Of a stretch of 64,000 nucleotides of DNA, positions 12,416-24,605 are shown piece by piece. Position 1 is the first letter of the stretch. The number at the start of each line of letters is the position of its first letter. A model generated the notes under the pieces. That model did not search any database. It was given only the letters and a program-made list of their open reading frames with translations, and was not told where the DNA came from. Where the stretch lies: contig QANU01112481.1 in assembly GCA_003254905.1 (NCBI GenBank), positions 286,149 to 350,148 of the forward strand, read 5' to 3'. Source of the DNA: Nissolia schottii (taxonomy: Eukaryota; Streptophyta; Magnoliopsida; Fabales; Fabaceae). The translations under genes and the position numbers were made by a program.

Positions 12416-15247
12416 ATGGATCCAAACGATTTCCCCATCCTCTGCTACCTCTTGAACCAGCAAGATCCCCAAACCTATCCCCCTCCACCCACCCAGCTCC
12501 ACCAATCCCTCACGACCCAGTTTCCCCATCTCAACCACCCCGAAGTCCTCCCTTCACTCACCAAACTCCTCTCCGACCTCAACGTCACCCCCACCCTCTC
12601 CCTCCTTCAAACCCTTGGCCCTCGCCCCGACCCTTCCGCCGTTTCCACTTCCCGCTCCAAGATCGCCGAGGCGGAACGCCACGTGGCGCCATCGGATATC
12701 GAGGTGTATTATATTAGGAGTTGGTTAGTTAGCTAGCTAGCTGGTAACCGTCAGTTAGTTATTGTTGTAACAAATCAATGATTCATTTAAAGCAGTGAAG
12801 TTACTGTTGTATGTATGTATGCGAGGTGCAGGTGCAGGTGCAGGTGCACCGGGCGCTGGTGAGGATGGATGACTTGCACGAGGGGTGCGCGGAGCGGCTC
12901 AAGGGCGCAGAGGAGAGGTTGGTGGAGTGTTACGGGTCTGTTGGCTTTTGGGAGGAGGTATGATAAAAATGAAGTTGGGAATTTAGTTGTTAGATGATGT
13001 TGTGGTGTGAAATTGTTATTTTTATTTATACGGCAAGTGTGCGCATTGATTGGATTTTGAGGACGATGGCTATATGCTTGTATGTGTTGTGTTTCTATAT
13101 ATATTACATTAATCATGAATCTTGTCTATTTATAGGCTATCATCGCCGCCTCAACTGTGGTAGTAGGAAAGCTCTAGTGCTTTCTTACATTCACATTTGC
13201 TACATTGTTCAATATTTAGATAGATAAATACATTTCTAGAATTGTATTATTCTAGACTAATTCACTACCACTGTTATTACTAGATTGTTCTAGACAATAC
13301 GCATCACGTTTCATCAGGGTCATGTGTGGCGGCAGCTGGAGGGGTTGGTGGTGGTGGTGGTGATGAGGTGGATGAAGAGGTTGTTGGGATATTGAGGAAA
13401 GCGGAGAACGAGGAAGTGGAGAGGGTTGATCTCTCTGGGCGCCAGTTGAGGATTCTTCCTGAGGTGTTTGGCAAGATTCGTGGGCTTGTTAAGATTGATT
13501 TGTCTCGCAATCAGTTGGAGGTATGTATGCATGGTCTTCTATCTCAGTGCGAGTTTGTGTGTGTTAAATGTTAATGTTCAATGCAAAACCATGTGGAGCC
13601 TTATATGAGTTATGGTAACTATATGCTATGATGAATTGATGATCTTTTTTGCTTGAAGAATGCCACAAATAAAAATGTTCGTGAGAAATGAAAGTACAAG
13701 TAGCCAAGTTGAGTCATCCTCTGCCAAGGAATTAGCTAGGATGAAATCTCACTAATACAACATAGACAGCATTGATTAGGAATCTGATGTGATATGTAAT
13801 TGTTCGGTTACGTCTTTGCTTGCAGTATGCTAGTGGCTCTGTGCTTGTGTACTAACTAAAGTACTTATCATGTTCTAGAGGGTTAAGACACACATGGCTC
13901 AGTTCCTGATGAAGAATTTTGTCTTGAATGATTTACGTATGCTACATGTGTGGCGTACATGTGAATTGAAGGTGTGCAGTGTATGCTTAAAATACTACTT
14001 GCGTGTAATTTAAATGCTGGTATTCCTTTGAAGTGAAGTAACTTATGTGAAATGCGAATTCTACATATTCTCATTTAGGATGTATAACGGCAAACTGAAT
14101 TAGTCAATCATGTATGAATAATCATGTAAATATCCTTTATTACGGTTATTTCCCTGTTGAAGTCGAATCCAAGTGATATAACTCCATGCACCATTTTCAT
14201 CGTTCTTTGATATGCTACAATTATGAACTGAGAAAATAAGACTAAGGTATGCTGAATCAATTATTATTGGGCATTCAGAAATAAGACTAATTTCAAGGTT
14301 TGCATGCCCTCAAAACAGGTCATTCCTGATTCAATAGCTGGACTACGAAAGCTTGTGGAGCTTGATGTTTCATCTAATCTTTTGGATTCCTTACCAGACT
14401 CCATTGGATTGCTGCATAATCTAAAGATCCTTAATCTGTCTGGGAACAAACTAAATGCTCTTCCTGAATCCATTGCTCTATGCAGGTGTGTTTCTTATTT
14501 GTTTTAAAACAGTTTCTTGTATACTTGATATTGACAGAACATCTGTTTCGTCCATTTTCTCCATCTGTTAAATTCGTTGTTAATGGTCAATGCAACTGTA
14601 GGTCACTGATAGAATTGGATGCAAGCTTTAACAACCTAAGGTTTCTGCCAACAAACTTGGGCTATGGACTAGTTAACCTTGAGAAGCTCTTGATCCATTT
14701 GAACAAGATCCGATATCTTCCCCCATCCATTGGAGAAATGAGATCTCTCAGATACCTTGATGTTCATTTCAACGAGCTTCATGGCCTACCTCAGGCCATT
14801 GGGAAACTAACAAATCTCGAATATCTAAACATTAGCAGCAATTTCAATGATATGACAGCGCTTCCTGAAACAACTGGTGATCTAGTTAACTTAAGGGAGC
14901 TCGACGTGAGTAACAACCAGATCCGAGCTCTTCCTTACACATTCAGCAGGCTTGAAAAATTAACAAAGCTAAACCTGGACCAGAATCCAATCGTAATTCC
15001 CCCATTAGAGGTTGCAAATCAAGGGGCTGAGGCTGTCAAGGGGTTCTTGGCCAAGCGGTGGCTTGAACTCATCGAAGAACAACAACAGAGGAGCATGGCT
15101 GAGGCAAAAAATCAGCAAGCGCAGACAGGATGGCTGGCATGGGGAGCATCAATGTGGAATAATGTTGCTGAGGTTTCTGAAAGTGTTGCAGAGTATCTTG
15201 GCCAAAAAAAAGCTCCTAGAGAACCATGGTTGGATCAACAGCTGTGA
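12416..15247 (+). CDS. Plant intracellular Ras-group-related LRR protein (PIRL), five exons
   Basis: Exons: 12416-12703, 12832-12957, 13368(?)-13520, 14319-14485 and 14602-15247. All outer junctions are GT-AG and keep frame (a split Arg codon at 14485/14602). The model gives about 459 residues. The N-terminus [13 protein letters not shown], with [10 protein letters not shown] further on, is typical of PIRL1/9-type proteins. Exon 2 is charged and helical ([20 protein letters not shown]). From about residue 157 a series of roughly ten LRRs of about 23 residues follows ([20 protein letters not shown], then [19 protein letters not shown] and so on). It ends with the family's C-terminal region ([20 protein letters not shown]). 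PIRLs are cytoplasmic or membrane-linked LRR proteins related to animal SHOC2 and are needed in pollen development in Arabidopsis. Intron 2 is uncertain: acceptor 13317 gives the wrong frame, whereas 13367 restores it. Family call is secure, paralog is not. Confidence 0.92.
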
Positions 15248-15518
15248 TGTAAATATATCCGGAATCCGGAGTCTCTCATACGTGCTGGTATCATAGATTT
15301 TGTGTGATGTATAATATAGTTGGGGACAGAATATTGGGGTTTTGGACTCTTGAAATTGTAGACATTGTAATCAATACCTTTGGGGTAACACCCGCTGGCA
15401 TATGATGTTGTCTTGTATTTCATTCCGAGAATGGTAAAGTTGTCATATAGTGTCACCTAGTGGTTATTTATGTGTTTAAATTTTGAAAACGACCATTTCC
15501 TCGTTGGTGGGACAAGGT
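15248..15518 (+). other. Probable 3' UTR and flank of the PIRL gene
   Basis: Non-coding sequence directly after the PIRL stop codon. No clear polyadenylation signal can be singled out among several AT-rich hexamers. Confidence 0.5.
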
Positions 15519-15839
15519 TAAGACTGTCAAAATGGGCTTGGTCTGTTTAACCAGTTAAATAGACGAATTTTACATGCAAAAAATAGGCGCGCGAAAATTT
15601 GAAAAAAAATTAGACCGGTCTGTTTAAGCCAGCCCGTTTGGGCCCGGCTCGTTTGGCCCACGGGCCAGTCAATTTTTTAAACCAGTCAATTTTTTAAAAA
15701 AATTTTAAATAATTTTTTTTTAATTTTTTTGAATTTTTTTGAATTTTTTAATTTTTTTTAAAAAAATAAACGAGCTAACGGGTGGCCCGTTTAGGTCCGC
15801 GGGCTTAAACGGGCGGGCCTGCCCGTTTTAACAGCCCTA
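15519..15839. mobile_element. hAT-type MITE, copy A (family 1)
   Basis: 321 bp with terminal inverted repeats of the form TAGGGCTGTCAAAA (left end TAAGACTGTCAAAA, right end TTTTAACAGCCCTA). GC-rich CCCGTTT/AAACGGG arms flank an AT-rich core. The flanks GACAAGGT (15511-15518) and GGTAAGGT (15840-15847) match at 6 of 8 bases, a decayed 8-bp target-site duplication as made by hAT transposases. It is the most diverged of three copies in the window. Confidence 0.82.
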
Positions 15840-16690
15840 GGTAAGGTTGTATATATCTACTTTTTCTAGATCCTAGTACCTTGTGCACTAAGTCGCTCTT
15901 TGTTACAAGGTCAACTAATGTGCAAATATAGAAACTGCATTTCGCATCCTCCTGACGATTTTATTAAAATACCCTTCTTACTCAAACAATTTATTTAAAT
16001 GCCTCTATTTCCAAGCATTTTACAAGAATATTCTTGTTTTGGCTGACGTGACATTTGCGACAGCGTGGCGAGCCACGTCAAATTCACTAACACGCCCGGC
16101 GAATCCTTCATGACTTTGCCAACCCAAACGCCACACGCGTTTAGTATTCGACAACCGGTTTGGCAAATTCAGTAGGAATTTGCCAACCGGTTTGGCGAAT
16201 TTGCCCTCGGTGACTATGCACTTACCCCACCACCCCCAAACCCCACCACCATTCTCATTTTCTAAAAATCTACTATCTCTCTAAAAAAATTTTCTCTCTA
16301 AAATTCCTAGTTCTCTTTCCTGCTCTTGGATTGTTGAAGGCATGTCAAACTCTTGAATTCAATTTGTGTGATAGACTTGTAAGTTTTAATTTATTAAAAT
16401 CTATAATTTAATTAGAATGTGTGAATTAATTTCTTTAAATTGATTATATAAATGCTGACTATATTAGTTTGGTGTGCAATTTATGATAGATTGATGTATA
16501 GAGTAGTATAGTATTGTATGTTGTCTATATTAATAGCAACTTATGATAGATTAATGTATAAAGTAGTATAGTGCCGTATGTTGTCTATATTAGTTTGTTA
16601 AGCAATGTATGTCTGACATAGGATGTGTTTTATACAAAATTATGTTAGTGATCAACACACAATTTTTTAATATCTATTATAGCATATAAG
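15840..16690. other. Non-coding flank upstream of the PMD fragment
   Basis: No coding sequence. 16155-16204 repeats the motif CAACCGGTTTGGC and contains a short perfect hairpin (TTGGCAAATTC / GAATTTGCCAA). This may belong to the same element as the plant-mobile-domain fragment that follows. Confidence 0.4.
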
Positions 16691-16825
16691 ATGGCTCAGC
16701 ATGTAAACCCTGGTCCAGAGGATGCTTCTGTTCTAGTGTTACTTGACCCCAAGGGTCGATCTGACCTACAAGCTCCTATAGCCGATCGCTCAAATTATGT
16801 CTGCATTTCTTATCAACGACAATAG
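16691..16825 (+). pseudogene. Plant mobile domain (PMD/MAIN-like) N-terminal fragment
   Basis: A 44-codon open frame starting MAQHVNPGPEDASVL resembles the N-terminus of PMD proteins (often annotated as serine/threonine phosphatase 7 long-form homologs, or the PMD part of Mutator-like elements), which carry a PGP-D-SVL signature. The rest of the domain is absent: after about 25 residues the similarity fades and the frame closes with TAG. The likeliest reading is a truncated transposon-borne or retrogene copy. The match is short, so the family call is moderate. Confidence 0.45.
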
Positions 16826-18437
16826 CAAGCTCTGCACATAACTTGTATGAGTCAAAAATAGAAATCAAATTCTCAAAATGATCAATAGAAATCAGAATTG
16901 GTGCATAAGAATCAGACCAAAATCAGGAAAATCTTGCAAGGTTCATCCAAAATGCAAAATGAATAATTAGCAATTTAAAAGACCAGAATAAAATTAATAG
17001 GTTGGAATCCACATATTGAGATACCTTATAATAGCACTCAATCCACAAGTTGGAAACCATAGATGCACCGAACATGATAAGTGAACACAACATTCAAGTG
17101 TCTTTTTTCCATCTCTTGCTCTTCCTCAACTTGCACAGAAGGAATTTCTTTAGCTTTCACTGCAAATCAAAGTCACAAAGTGAGCACAAGAAAGTGGATC
17201 TTGAATACACTACAACAATCTAACTTCAAAACAACAATCTAAATGCAAAATATGTGCATAATCACATACTTAAATATTAAATACATTTCCTAACTACCTC
17301 TTGTTTCAGCCTGAACATGTGCCTAATCATCCTGCTTTAAATATGAAACCACCGAGTGAATTAAGGAAAAATGACGGTACAACTAAAGTAAAATTCTTTG
17401 TATAAATAATATAATGTTCTCCAATCTCTATGATTAATTCATATTATTAACACAGCACTAAAGTGATGACATGGGCAGCAGCCAGCAAGCAACCAATAAA
17501 ACAATCAACAAAGACCACAGAGCTAATGTGTTTGATTTCTCAATGTTCCAGCGAGATAGTACGACTTTGCAGCTAGAAGATACGAAATTAATTCATCATT
17601 ATTAAATGGTGAGGACAAGAGCAAGTGAGAGAAGTTCAAGGGAGGACAAGTAGCATTGTTTACAGACTGTAGTTACAAACATGAACTTCCTAAACACATC
17701 AATAATAGCCAAGCAATTTCTCTGGTTCTGACAAAGCAAATAGGCATAAAACAGCTTGTAAAGTAAACACCAAAACAACAAGTAGTCTTTCTTTTTAATT
17801 CAAAGACTATTGATGAATAAGAAGTTGAAAGTTATAACATGTTCACAAGGAAAAACAAATAGGAAACAAAGGAAACTTCATAGGCACTAAGCTCTTGCCT
17901 GCAAAAGGAAAAACCGCACTAATTAAGGGAAACACCAAAACTCCACCTCAGTCCAATACCTTACCCCCATTATTCCATCTATAAGAAAGTAAGTTCAAAT
18001 ACGCCACAATACAAGCAAATTCCAACATTAGGGTTTTGGACATTATGCTTAATGACGCCCTCTATGGTGAGTCATGTGACATGGCAATACATTTGCAATC
18101 GCTAGTAACAAACTCAGCGATTGGAATATCCTACAAGGCACGATTTACTCTGCCTCTGCCTTAACCGTTTTCTGGGCCTGCTGTGAGAACTCTCTTGTGC
18201 TCTTGTTGTGGGATGGAATTTGGGTGCTCTAAGCAATAAGACATAAATCTGATCGAAACATATTAAAAAATAAATAAAAACTAAAATAGTTATACCGAGG
18301 GAACAATTCTCATGGTAATATATACAGTTGGCGCTAATTCACGTGCTTGGTTACCGTGAGAATTACCGATAGAAATTGAAATTTCAACCATTTCCATGCA
18401 ATTTTTCTTCTGTAGATAAATATAATCCCATAGTAAA
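16826..18437. other. AT-rich intergenic DNA, possible minus-strand exons
   Basis: No firm gene. On the minus strand, two short frame-compatible stretches with acceptor-like ends are seen at 18228-18166 and from 17159 leftwards (see findings), but no family can be recognised. Confidence 0.3.
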
Positions 18438-18635
18438 TAACAGGATATTCATGAAAACAGTATAGCTTGGTGTAGCTTAGTTCATTACTTGGAGAGCAAG
18501 TAAAGAGTTAGCTAACATTTATTGTTAGTTACTCCAATGGTCATTGTTAGTTAGATTCATCATTATATAAAAGCTCAATTCATGATGAATGAGAAGTTCA
18601 GATTCCATTTTTCTCTTTTCTCTAAAATCATGATA
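18438..18635 (+). repeat. 5' LTR of copia deletion derivative
   Basis: 198 bp matching the 3' LTR at 21137-21358 with one deletion of about 25 bp (missing after ...GAAAACAG) and a few substitutions. It contains a TATA-like ATATAAAAG, begins TAACAGG and ends CATGATA. It is followed at once by TGGTATTAG, a degenerate initiator-Met tRNA primer-binding site. The 5-bp flank GTAAA (18433-18437) is repeated after the 3' LTR. Confidence 0.88.
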
Positions 18636-21136
18636 TGGTATTAGTGACTTGGAGCTTCTGCGTTTTTCCTTCTCCTATCTGCATTTTTCCACTGCAATCT
18701 TTGCTTTTGCATCATGGCTTCCATGGCAGAGCTTTCTGATCCTCTGTGTCTTCATCAATCAGAGGCTCCAGGACATGTCTTAGTGTCTCAACCTCTCACT
18801 GAGGAGAATTATGCATCGTGGAGCAGGTCAATGAGGGTAGCCGGCTCCGCGAAGAACCAAGTTTTCCATGGTTGATGGTTCTTCTCTAGAACTTGATTCT
18901 ACCATTGATCTTGTCTTGCATTAGGCTTGGATGTGATCCAATAACGTGGTCATTTCGTGGTTTCTCAATTCAATTTCGAAAGAAATTTTGCCTTCAAGTG
19001 TGTACTATCACACTGCAACAAAGATTTGTCTTTTTCAACTCAAGCAAGAAATCGTGCGCTTACTCAAGGTTCTCTTTTTTGTCTCTCAGTATTACTCTAA
19101 GCTGAAAGGTTGATGGGAAGAGGTAAAAGAACATCGCCCTCTATTTTCCTGTTCTTGCGCCGGTTTCAAACCGTTTCTTGAGCATTTGGAGTCCGAATAT
19201 GTCCTTCAGTTTCTAATGGGATTAAATGAATAATTTCATCATATTCGAGGTCACATTTTGATGATGGAGCCTATGCCTTTGATCAACCAGGTCTATTCTA
19301 TCATTGTTTAGGAAGAGCGTCAAATCTAGTTCTTCTGATTCACAGCTAGTTTTTGCTTCTAAGGAAGGTGATTCCAAGAATAAGGGTGATAAATCTAAGA
19401 ATTCTAACAATGTTCCTACCTGCACCAATTGTGGAGCTACAAGATTAATCAAGAAGAACAAATCATCCAAGAACTCCAAGGTTAATCAAGTTTCTGAAGC
19501 AGTGAATGCTGGTGATCATGTGCAGATTCCCTCTGATCAGTATCAACAGCTCCTAGCTTTGCTTCAATCCCATTTGTCACATGTCACAAAGTCAAATGTT
19601 GCACCTCCAACTAAGGGTTGTGAGGGAGGTATGATTTTTTCCACTCATGCCACTCTAGATCATTTTTCCATTAATGATTGGATTGTCGATTCAGGTCCTT
19701 CTTGCCATATTTCTTTTGCATTTGTTAATTTTTCACACCTTACTCCTATCCATAATCGTTTTGATACGCTCCCTACCAAAACCAAGATTGTTGTTCAATT
19801 CATTGGTACAGACCCTGTAAATAAGGAACTTACATTTCAACAAGTTTATTTTGATCCTGATTTTGATGTCAATCTCTTATCTGTTAGTGTTTTATTAAAG
19901 GCATCTAATCGTTGCATCAATTTCACTGAAGATGAATTTGTGGTTCAGGAACAACAATCTGAAGAAGATTAGGAGGGGTGAGCTTGTTAATGGCTTATAT
20001 ATTCTCAAGCATCAACCTTCACCAAGATCTTCATGTGCTGTTGCAATTGTTCCTTCTCTTGTAGTTTTTAGTTCATCAAAATCTGTAGGATTTCATAATG
20101 TCAAATCCTGTAAAATTTTCAATTATGCTGTCAATTCTATTTCTGTAAGTGTTTGTCATTCTAGACTTGGGCATCCATCCCATCACAAACTATCTGTACT
20201 CAATGATTTGATACATATTTCTAATAAAACGAGTTCTTTTGATACATGTTCCATCTGTCCATTGGCTAAACAAAGAAAGCTTTCATGTCCTTTCAACAAC
20301 AATTTTTCTGCTAATACATTTGATTTGTTACATTGTGACATTTGGGGTCCCTTCCGAGTTCCAACTCATGTTAGCCATAAGTATTTTCTCACTTTGGTTG
20401 ATGACCACTCTAGATATACATGGGCTAAGCTCATGAAATCCAAGTTTGAGGCTTCATATTTACTACAGCAGTTCATTACTAGGGTAAAGACTCGGTTCCA
20501 TGTAACAATCAAGGCCATAAGGAGTGACAATGGAAAGGAGTTAGCTATCACTCAATTTTTGCATAGACCACCAGTTTTCTTGTGTGGGTGGAGGTTCCAC
20601 AGCAAAACTCAGTTGTTGAGAGGAAACATCACCACCTTTTAAATGTTGTTAGGGCCCTTTTCTTCGAATCAAAGGTTCCTTTGTGGTTATGGGGAGAATG
20701 TATCAGTACAACAGCCTTCTTAGTCAATAGAATTCCCTTATTTCTTGGCAATCTAAGAAGCAAACCACAGTTGCTCAGTCTTCCACTAAAGTAGAATATC
20801 GTGCCATGTCTTCTGCTACAAGTGAGGTCCTTTGGCTTGTTCAATTGCTCAAGGATTTGCATATTATTGTCTTCAGTGTTAAGCTCCTTTGTGACAGTCC
20901 AATCAGCAATGTGCATTGCCTCAAATCCAAGTCTTCATGAGAGGACTAAGCACATAGACATCGATTGCCACTTTGTGTGTGATCATGTTCACTCTGGGGC
21001 CTTGTCAAGCTGATACACGTTTCCTCCTCTGATCAATTGGCCGATTTGCTCACAAAGCCACTCCCTTATACTCTTTTTCATCACCTTGTCTCCAAGTTGG
21101 GAATGCTTAACATTTACATTCCAACTTGAGGGGGAG
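18636..21136 (+). pseudogene. Internal region of copia deletion derivative (gag-pol with RT removed)
   Basis: Gag starts near 18715 with SQPLTEENYASWSRSMRVAG. A damaged zinc knuckle follows (CTNCG, rest lost), then protease DSGP (normally DSGA) near 19687. The pre-integrase stretch is CHSRLGHPSHHK (about 20155). Integrase has CDIWGPF (about 20337), SDNGKE (about 20523) and [10 protein letters not shown] (about 20612). At about 20745 the sequence jumps from the integrase C-terminal motif LVNRIP directly to RNase H ([14 protein letters not shown]-like, then CIASNPSLHERTKHIDIDCH). Nearly all of the reverse transcriptase is deleted. Stops and frameshifts occur throughout. A polypurine tract (GAGGGGGAG, 21128-21136) abuts the 3' LTR. 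It is a non-autonomous remnant. Confidence 0.88.
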
Positions 21137-21358
21137 TAACAGGATATTCATGAAAACAGATTGTAAATATATTTATCCTGATAGTATAGCTTAGTGTAGC
21201 TTAGTCATTACTTGGAGAGCAAGTAAAGAGTTAGTTAACAGTTACTGTTTGTTACTCCCGTTGTCATTGTTAGTTAGATTCATCATTGTATAAAAGCTCA
21301 ATTGATGATGAATGAGAAGTTCAGATTCCATTTTTCTCTTTTCTCTGAAATCATGATA
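21137..21358 (+). repeat. 3' LTR of copia deletion derivative
   Basis: 222 bp, same ends as the 5' LTR (TAACAGG...CATGATA), followed by the target-site duplication GTAAA at 21359-21363. It keeps the segment of about 25 bp that the 5' LTR has lost. Confidence 0.88.
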
Positions 21359-21363
21359 GTAAA

Positions 21364-22707
21364 TAAAAAATAATCAAGAAAAAAATGTCACATGGTAATT
21401 TCGATGATAATTCCCATTTTTTTTCCCAGTGATTCTTAATTAAAAAAAAATAGCATGTTCTAATTCTGAGTCTTAATTTTTTATCTAAAGGCTATTATAG
21501 TATGTGTTTAGCGAATTTGTGATGTTATTTATGATGCTGAAATGGATGCCAGAGATACAAGAGGCCTATTTGCTGGCTGAATTGCGTGCATAATGGTAGA
21601 AGAAATGTTTTATGAACCTATTATTTTTTCCATTTTTGGACACTATATAGATACACTCGAGATGTATCAAAAATGATTAATATAAAATTGAATAGAAAAG
21701 TCATCTATAGAATAAGTCTAAGAATGGGTATTGACTTTTCCTTTTTATGTTTGAATAATAGGCCCTAATGATAGCATTCAAATTACATACAGGGCGCGAT
21801 GGTGCCATATTGGTGCCGACAATCAAGGAGTTTGCTATTGCTATTTATTTTGATGATTTATTTATCGTTTGGATTGATGTGTTTTAGGGGTAAAGATACC
21901 ATGGTACCTTAGTGTAAAACTGGCTTTAATTAGTTAGTTTTTCATTTTTCAAGAGGTTCAAAACCGGTTGATCCAAACCAATTCAGTTTGGAACCGGTTC
22001 TAAGTAAATTAAAATGAATTACGTTCATAGAACAAAATTAAAAAGTTGATTCATATATGACTTAAATTCAGTACAATTCATGAAGTAACCACTCCATGAA
22101 CAACCCATGAACACTCATGGGTTGTATGACACTTGTGTTGACTCACAATGAGGTGCACCCTACATGAAATTTCATATAATATTATATAGATAAAATGTGA
22201 GTTGATACGATATTCTTGACCTCAAACCAAAAATACATTTTCCTTTTGTCTTGAGAATTCAATCACCTTGACCTCGATCTCATTTGATTGGCCCATTAAA
22301 GTGAAGAGAGGGCCCTTTATCTGTATGGGCTGTAATAGAAGAATCTATACTGGGCTAACCAGTCGATTTACCAGGGACGGTAGGTAGTGGAACAATTTTG
22401 TTGACAAAAATAATTGGTGTAGTATTTCTTTATCTCCCAAGTCCCAACATTTTTTTTTTTTTTGTGATTGATTAGTTCTTGTGGAGCTATTGGCACCTCA
22501 ACAATAGGGTATCATAATCTTGCAATTAAAATTCGTTGAATATTGTAAATCTCTAATGGGATAATTAAACTATGACTATTAACAAAATGTTATTGCCTTT
22601 GTGTCGCACAAAATCACACACCCTAAATCATTCATGCGAAAAAATGCACCTTATACATTTAAATTATAACTTATGTTCACTTTATTCATAACTATTTAAA
22701 ATGTGTA
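21364..22707. other. Intergenic DNA
   Basis: No gene is supported. 21957-22002 has a short inverted arrangement around AACCGGTT motifs. The sequence runs into an assembly gap. Confidence 0.5.
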
Positions 22708-22904
22708 NNNNNNNNNNNNNNNNNNNNNNNNNNNNNNNNNNNNNNNNNNNNNNNNNNNNNNNNNNNNNNNNNNNNNNNNNNNNNNNNNNNNNNNNNNNNN
22801 NNNNNNNNNNNNNNNNNNNNNNNNNNNNNNNNNNNNNNNNNNNNNNNNNNNNNNNNNNNNNNNNNNNNNNNNNNNNNNNNNNNNNNNNNNNNNNNNNNNN
22901 NNNN
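22708..22904. other. Assembly gap (197 unresolved bases)
   Basis: A continuous run of N. Apparent open frames across it are meaningless. Confidence 0.99.
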
Positions 22905-24348
22905 AAGGAAGGGAGATGAGTATAATTTAGTAATTTAAGAGTTAATTTTTACTATTATTAAATGTTAGAAATCAATTTGCAAAGCATAAAAAAATAAATT
23001 GGTTTGCACATTTTTTAAAAGGAATAAAATGAAAAATTTCCCTAATTAATATTAACTCGTCTCTTATCATAAAATAATGCTCCAAATTGGTATGCACTTG
23101 CGTAATATGTTAATTCACATGAAATTAAGTATATGATAGCCTTTGTTTTTAAAAACAAAAGACAAAAACAACGGTAACTGTAAGTGACTTTTTCACATAC
23201 AATAAAGTATATCCAATGTACCATTAAAAAAAAAGTATTAATTAACCATTGATGTAAACCATAAAAAAATAAAATAAAATCATGCATAGGTATAGTTATA
23301 GGTTCTAACTCCTAATAGGGGCATTGTGTAGATGGTTGAATTAAATATGATTAGGTCCATGCTAATGCATTATCATGGATTTAATCAAACATGAAGATCA
23401 AACCATAGGCAATTAGGTATCCGTCAAAAAAAGAAGGGTAACCTCAAGTGGACCACGTTATTATTCGATGTAAAGATGTATGACGCCTGATTTTAATCAT
23501 GTTTTTTTTAATGAACCCATTCAACTAGCAAATTTGATGGTACGTTGGGAAAGTCGATTTGTGTGATTTTGATTAATGGGATCAATTTGTTAGGTTGTCG
23601 AATGAATCAACGAGTGATTAGAGTATTTTCTTTTAGAATTTTTTGTCATTATTTTATGGTTTTTGAGACTTTTTTTTTTTTTTTTTCATTTGAGATTTTA
23701 TATCCTTTTTTTGGGGGAAAATTTGGCTAATTTTTTTTTTGGCTGATTTGTGTAAAATTTCTTTTTTTTTCTGTCAAGGATGGGGAACATTGGACTAAGT
23801 TGAGTAGCATTAGGTAAAAAAAAAAGGTCTTCCTCAGGTGAATGAGTCAATTCGGTTTCAAAATTCAATACATTTTTTTAGATAAGTAGAAACAATTTAA
23901 TTAAAATAACACCAAACCGAAGAATATTGAGGAAAATTCAACAAAGCGCCGAGTCTCCAATCGAAGTTGCCCAATTAACAAAGCATCAAGTCGAGCGAGT
24001 TTGACGGGTTAGACGGGTTGTTCCACCCAAATTCGATGAAGGGAATTAGGAGATGAATTTGACCAACAAATAGTATATATTGGTAATATATTATTAATAA
24101 GACTTATATAACTTTATTTTTGTAAAAAATATTATTTTTATGGAAGCTATTATACTAATGTGAGAAATCATTTAATTTTTACGTATAACAAAATCATTTA
24201 ATTTTTTATACACCAGTTTTTTACTAACTTTTTACCAAACTGCTGTACTCAAATATCGTTACATTAACTTTTACCGACCCATTGTAAATATGAATGTAGT
24301 ATTTTGTCGTTAGTCAATTTCTCAACAATGAAAAGAAGTATATGTTGC
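22905..24348. other. AT-rich intergenic DNA
   Basis: No gene, RNA or repeat boundary could be supported. Poly-T runs are frequent. Confidence 0.5.
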
Positions 24349-24349
24349 T

Positions 24350-24605
24350 TACAGATTAGTCCCCCACGTGACCATATATTCATTGCAAAAGGATGACGCA
24401 AAGTGAAAGGCATTATCACCATAGTCGATTCCACCTTGGAAAAGATAGCGACGTATTCGAGCAAGTGGCACAAAGCAACGGCTTAATTTCTTGTACCACC
24501 GTGTTTGAATGAATAGCGGTCCAAGCTTATCAAGGAAATGGGTGGTTCCAGAATCTGCAGCATATGCAGATATTTCTGATGATAAACCCACGCACGTGGA
24601 CAGGA
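24350..24605 (-). other. Coding-like exon of unknown identity
   Basis: On the minus strand an open stretch of about 85 codons contains TCVGLSSEISAYAADSG, then DKLGPLFIQTRWYKKL and RIRRYLFQGGIDYGDNAF, closing near VTWGTNL. It has mixed, protein-like composition unlike the surrounding AT-rich noise. Read as an exon, acceptor-like AG sites lie upstream (CTAG near 24614 or CTGCAG near 24558), and a donor-like GTAAGC overlaps the end (about 24350). I do not recognise the family, and no neighbouring exon is evident. It could be a gene fragment captured or left behind by rearrangement. Confidence 0.35.

Noticed and set aside
22701-22930. Frames made of X residues
   Set aside because: They span the run of N.
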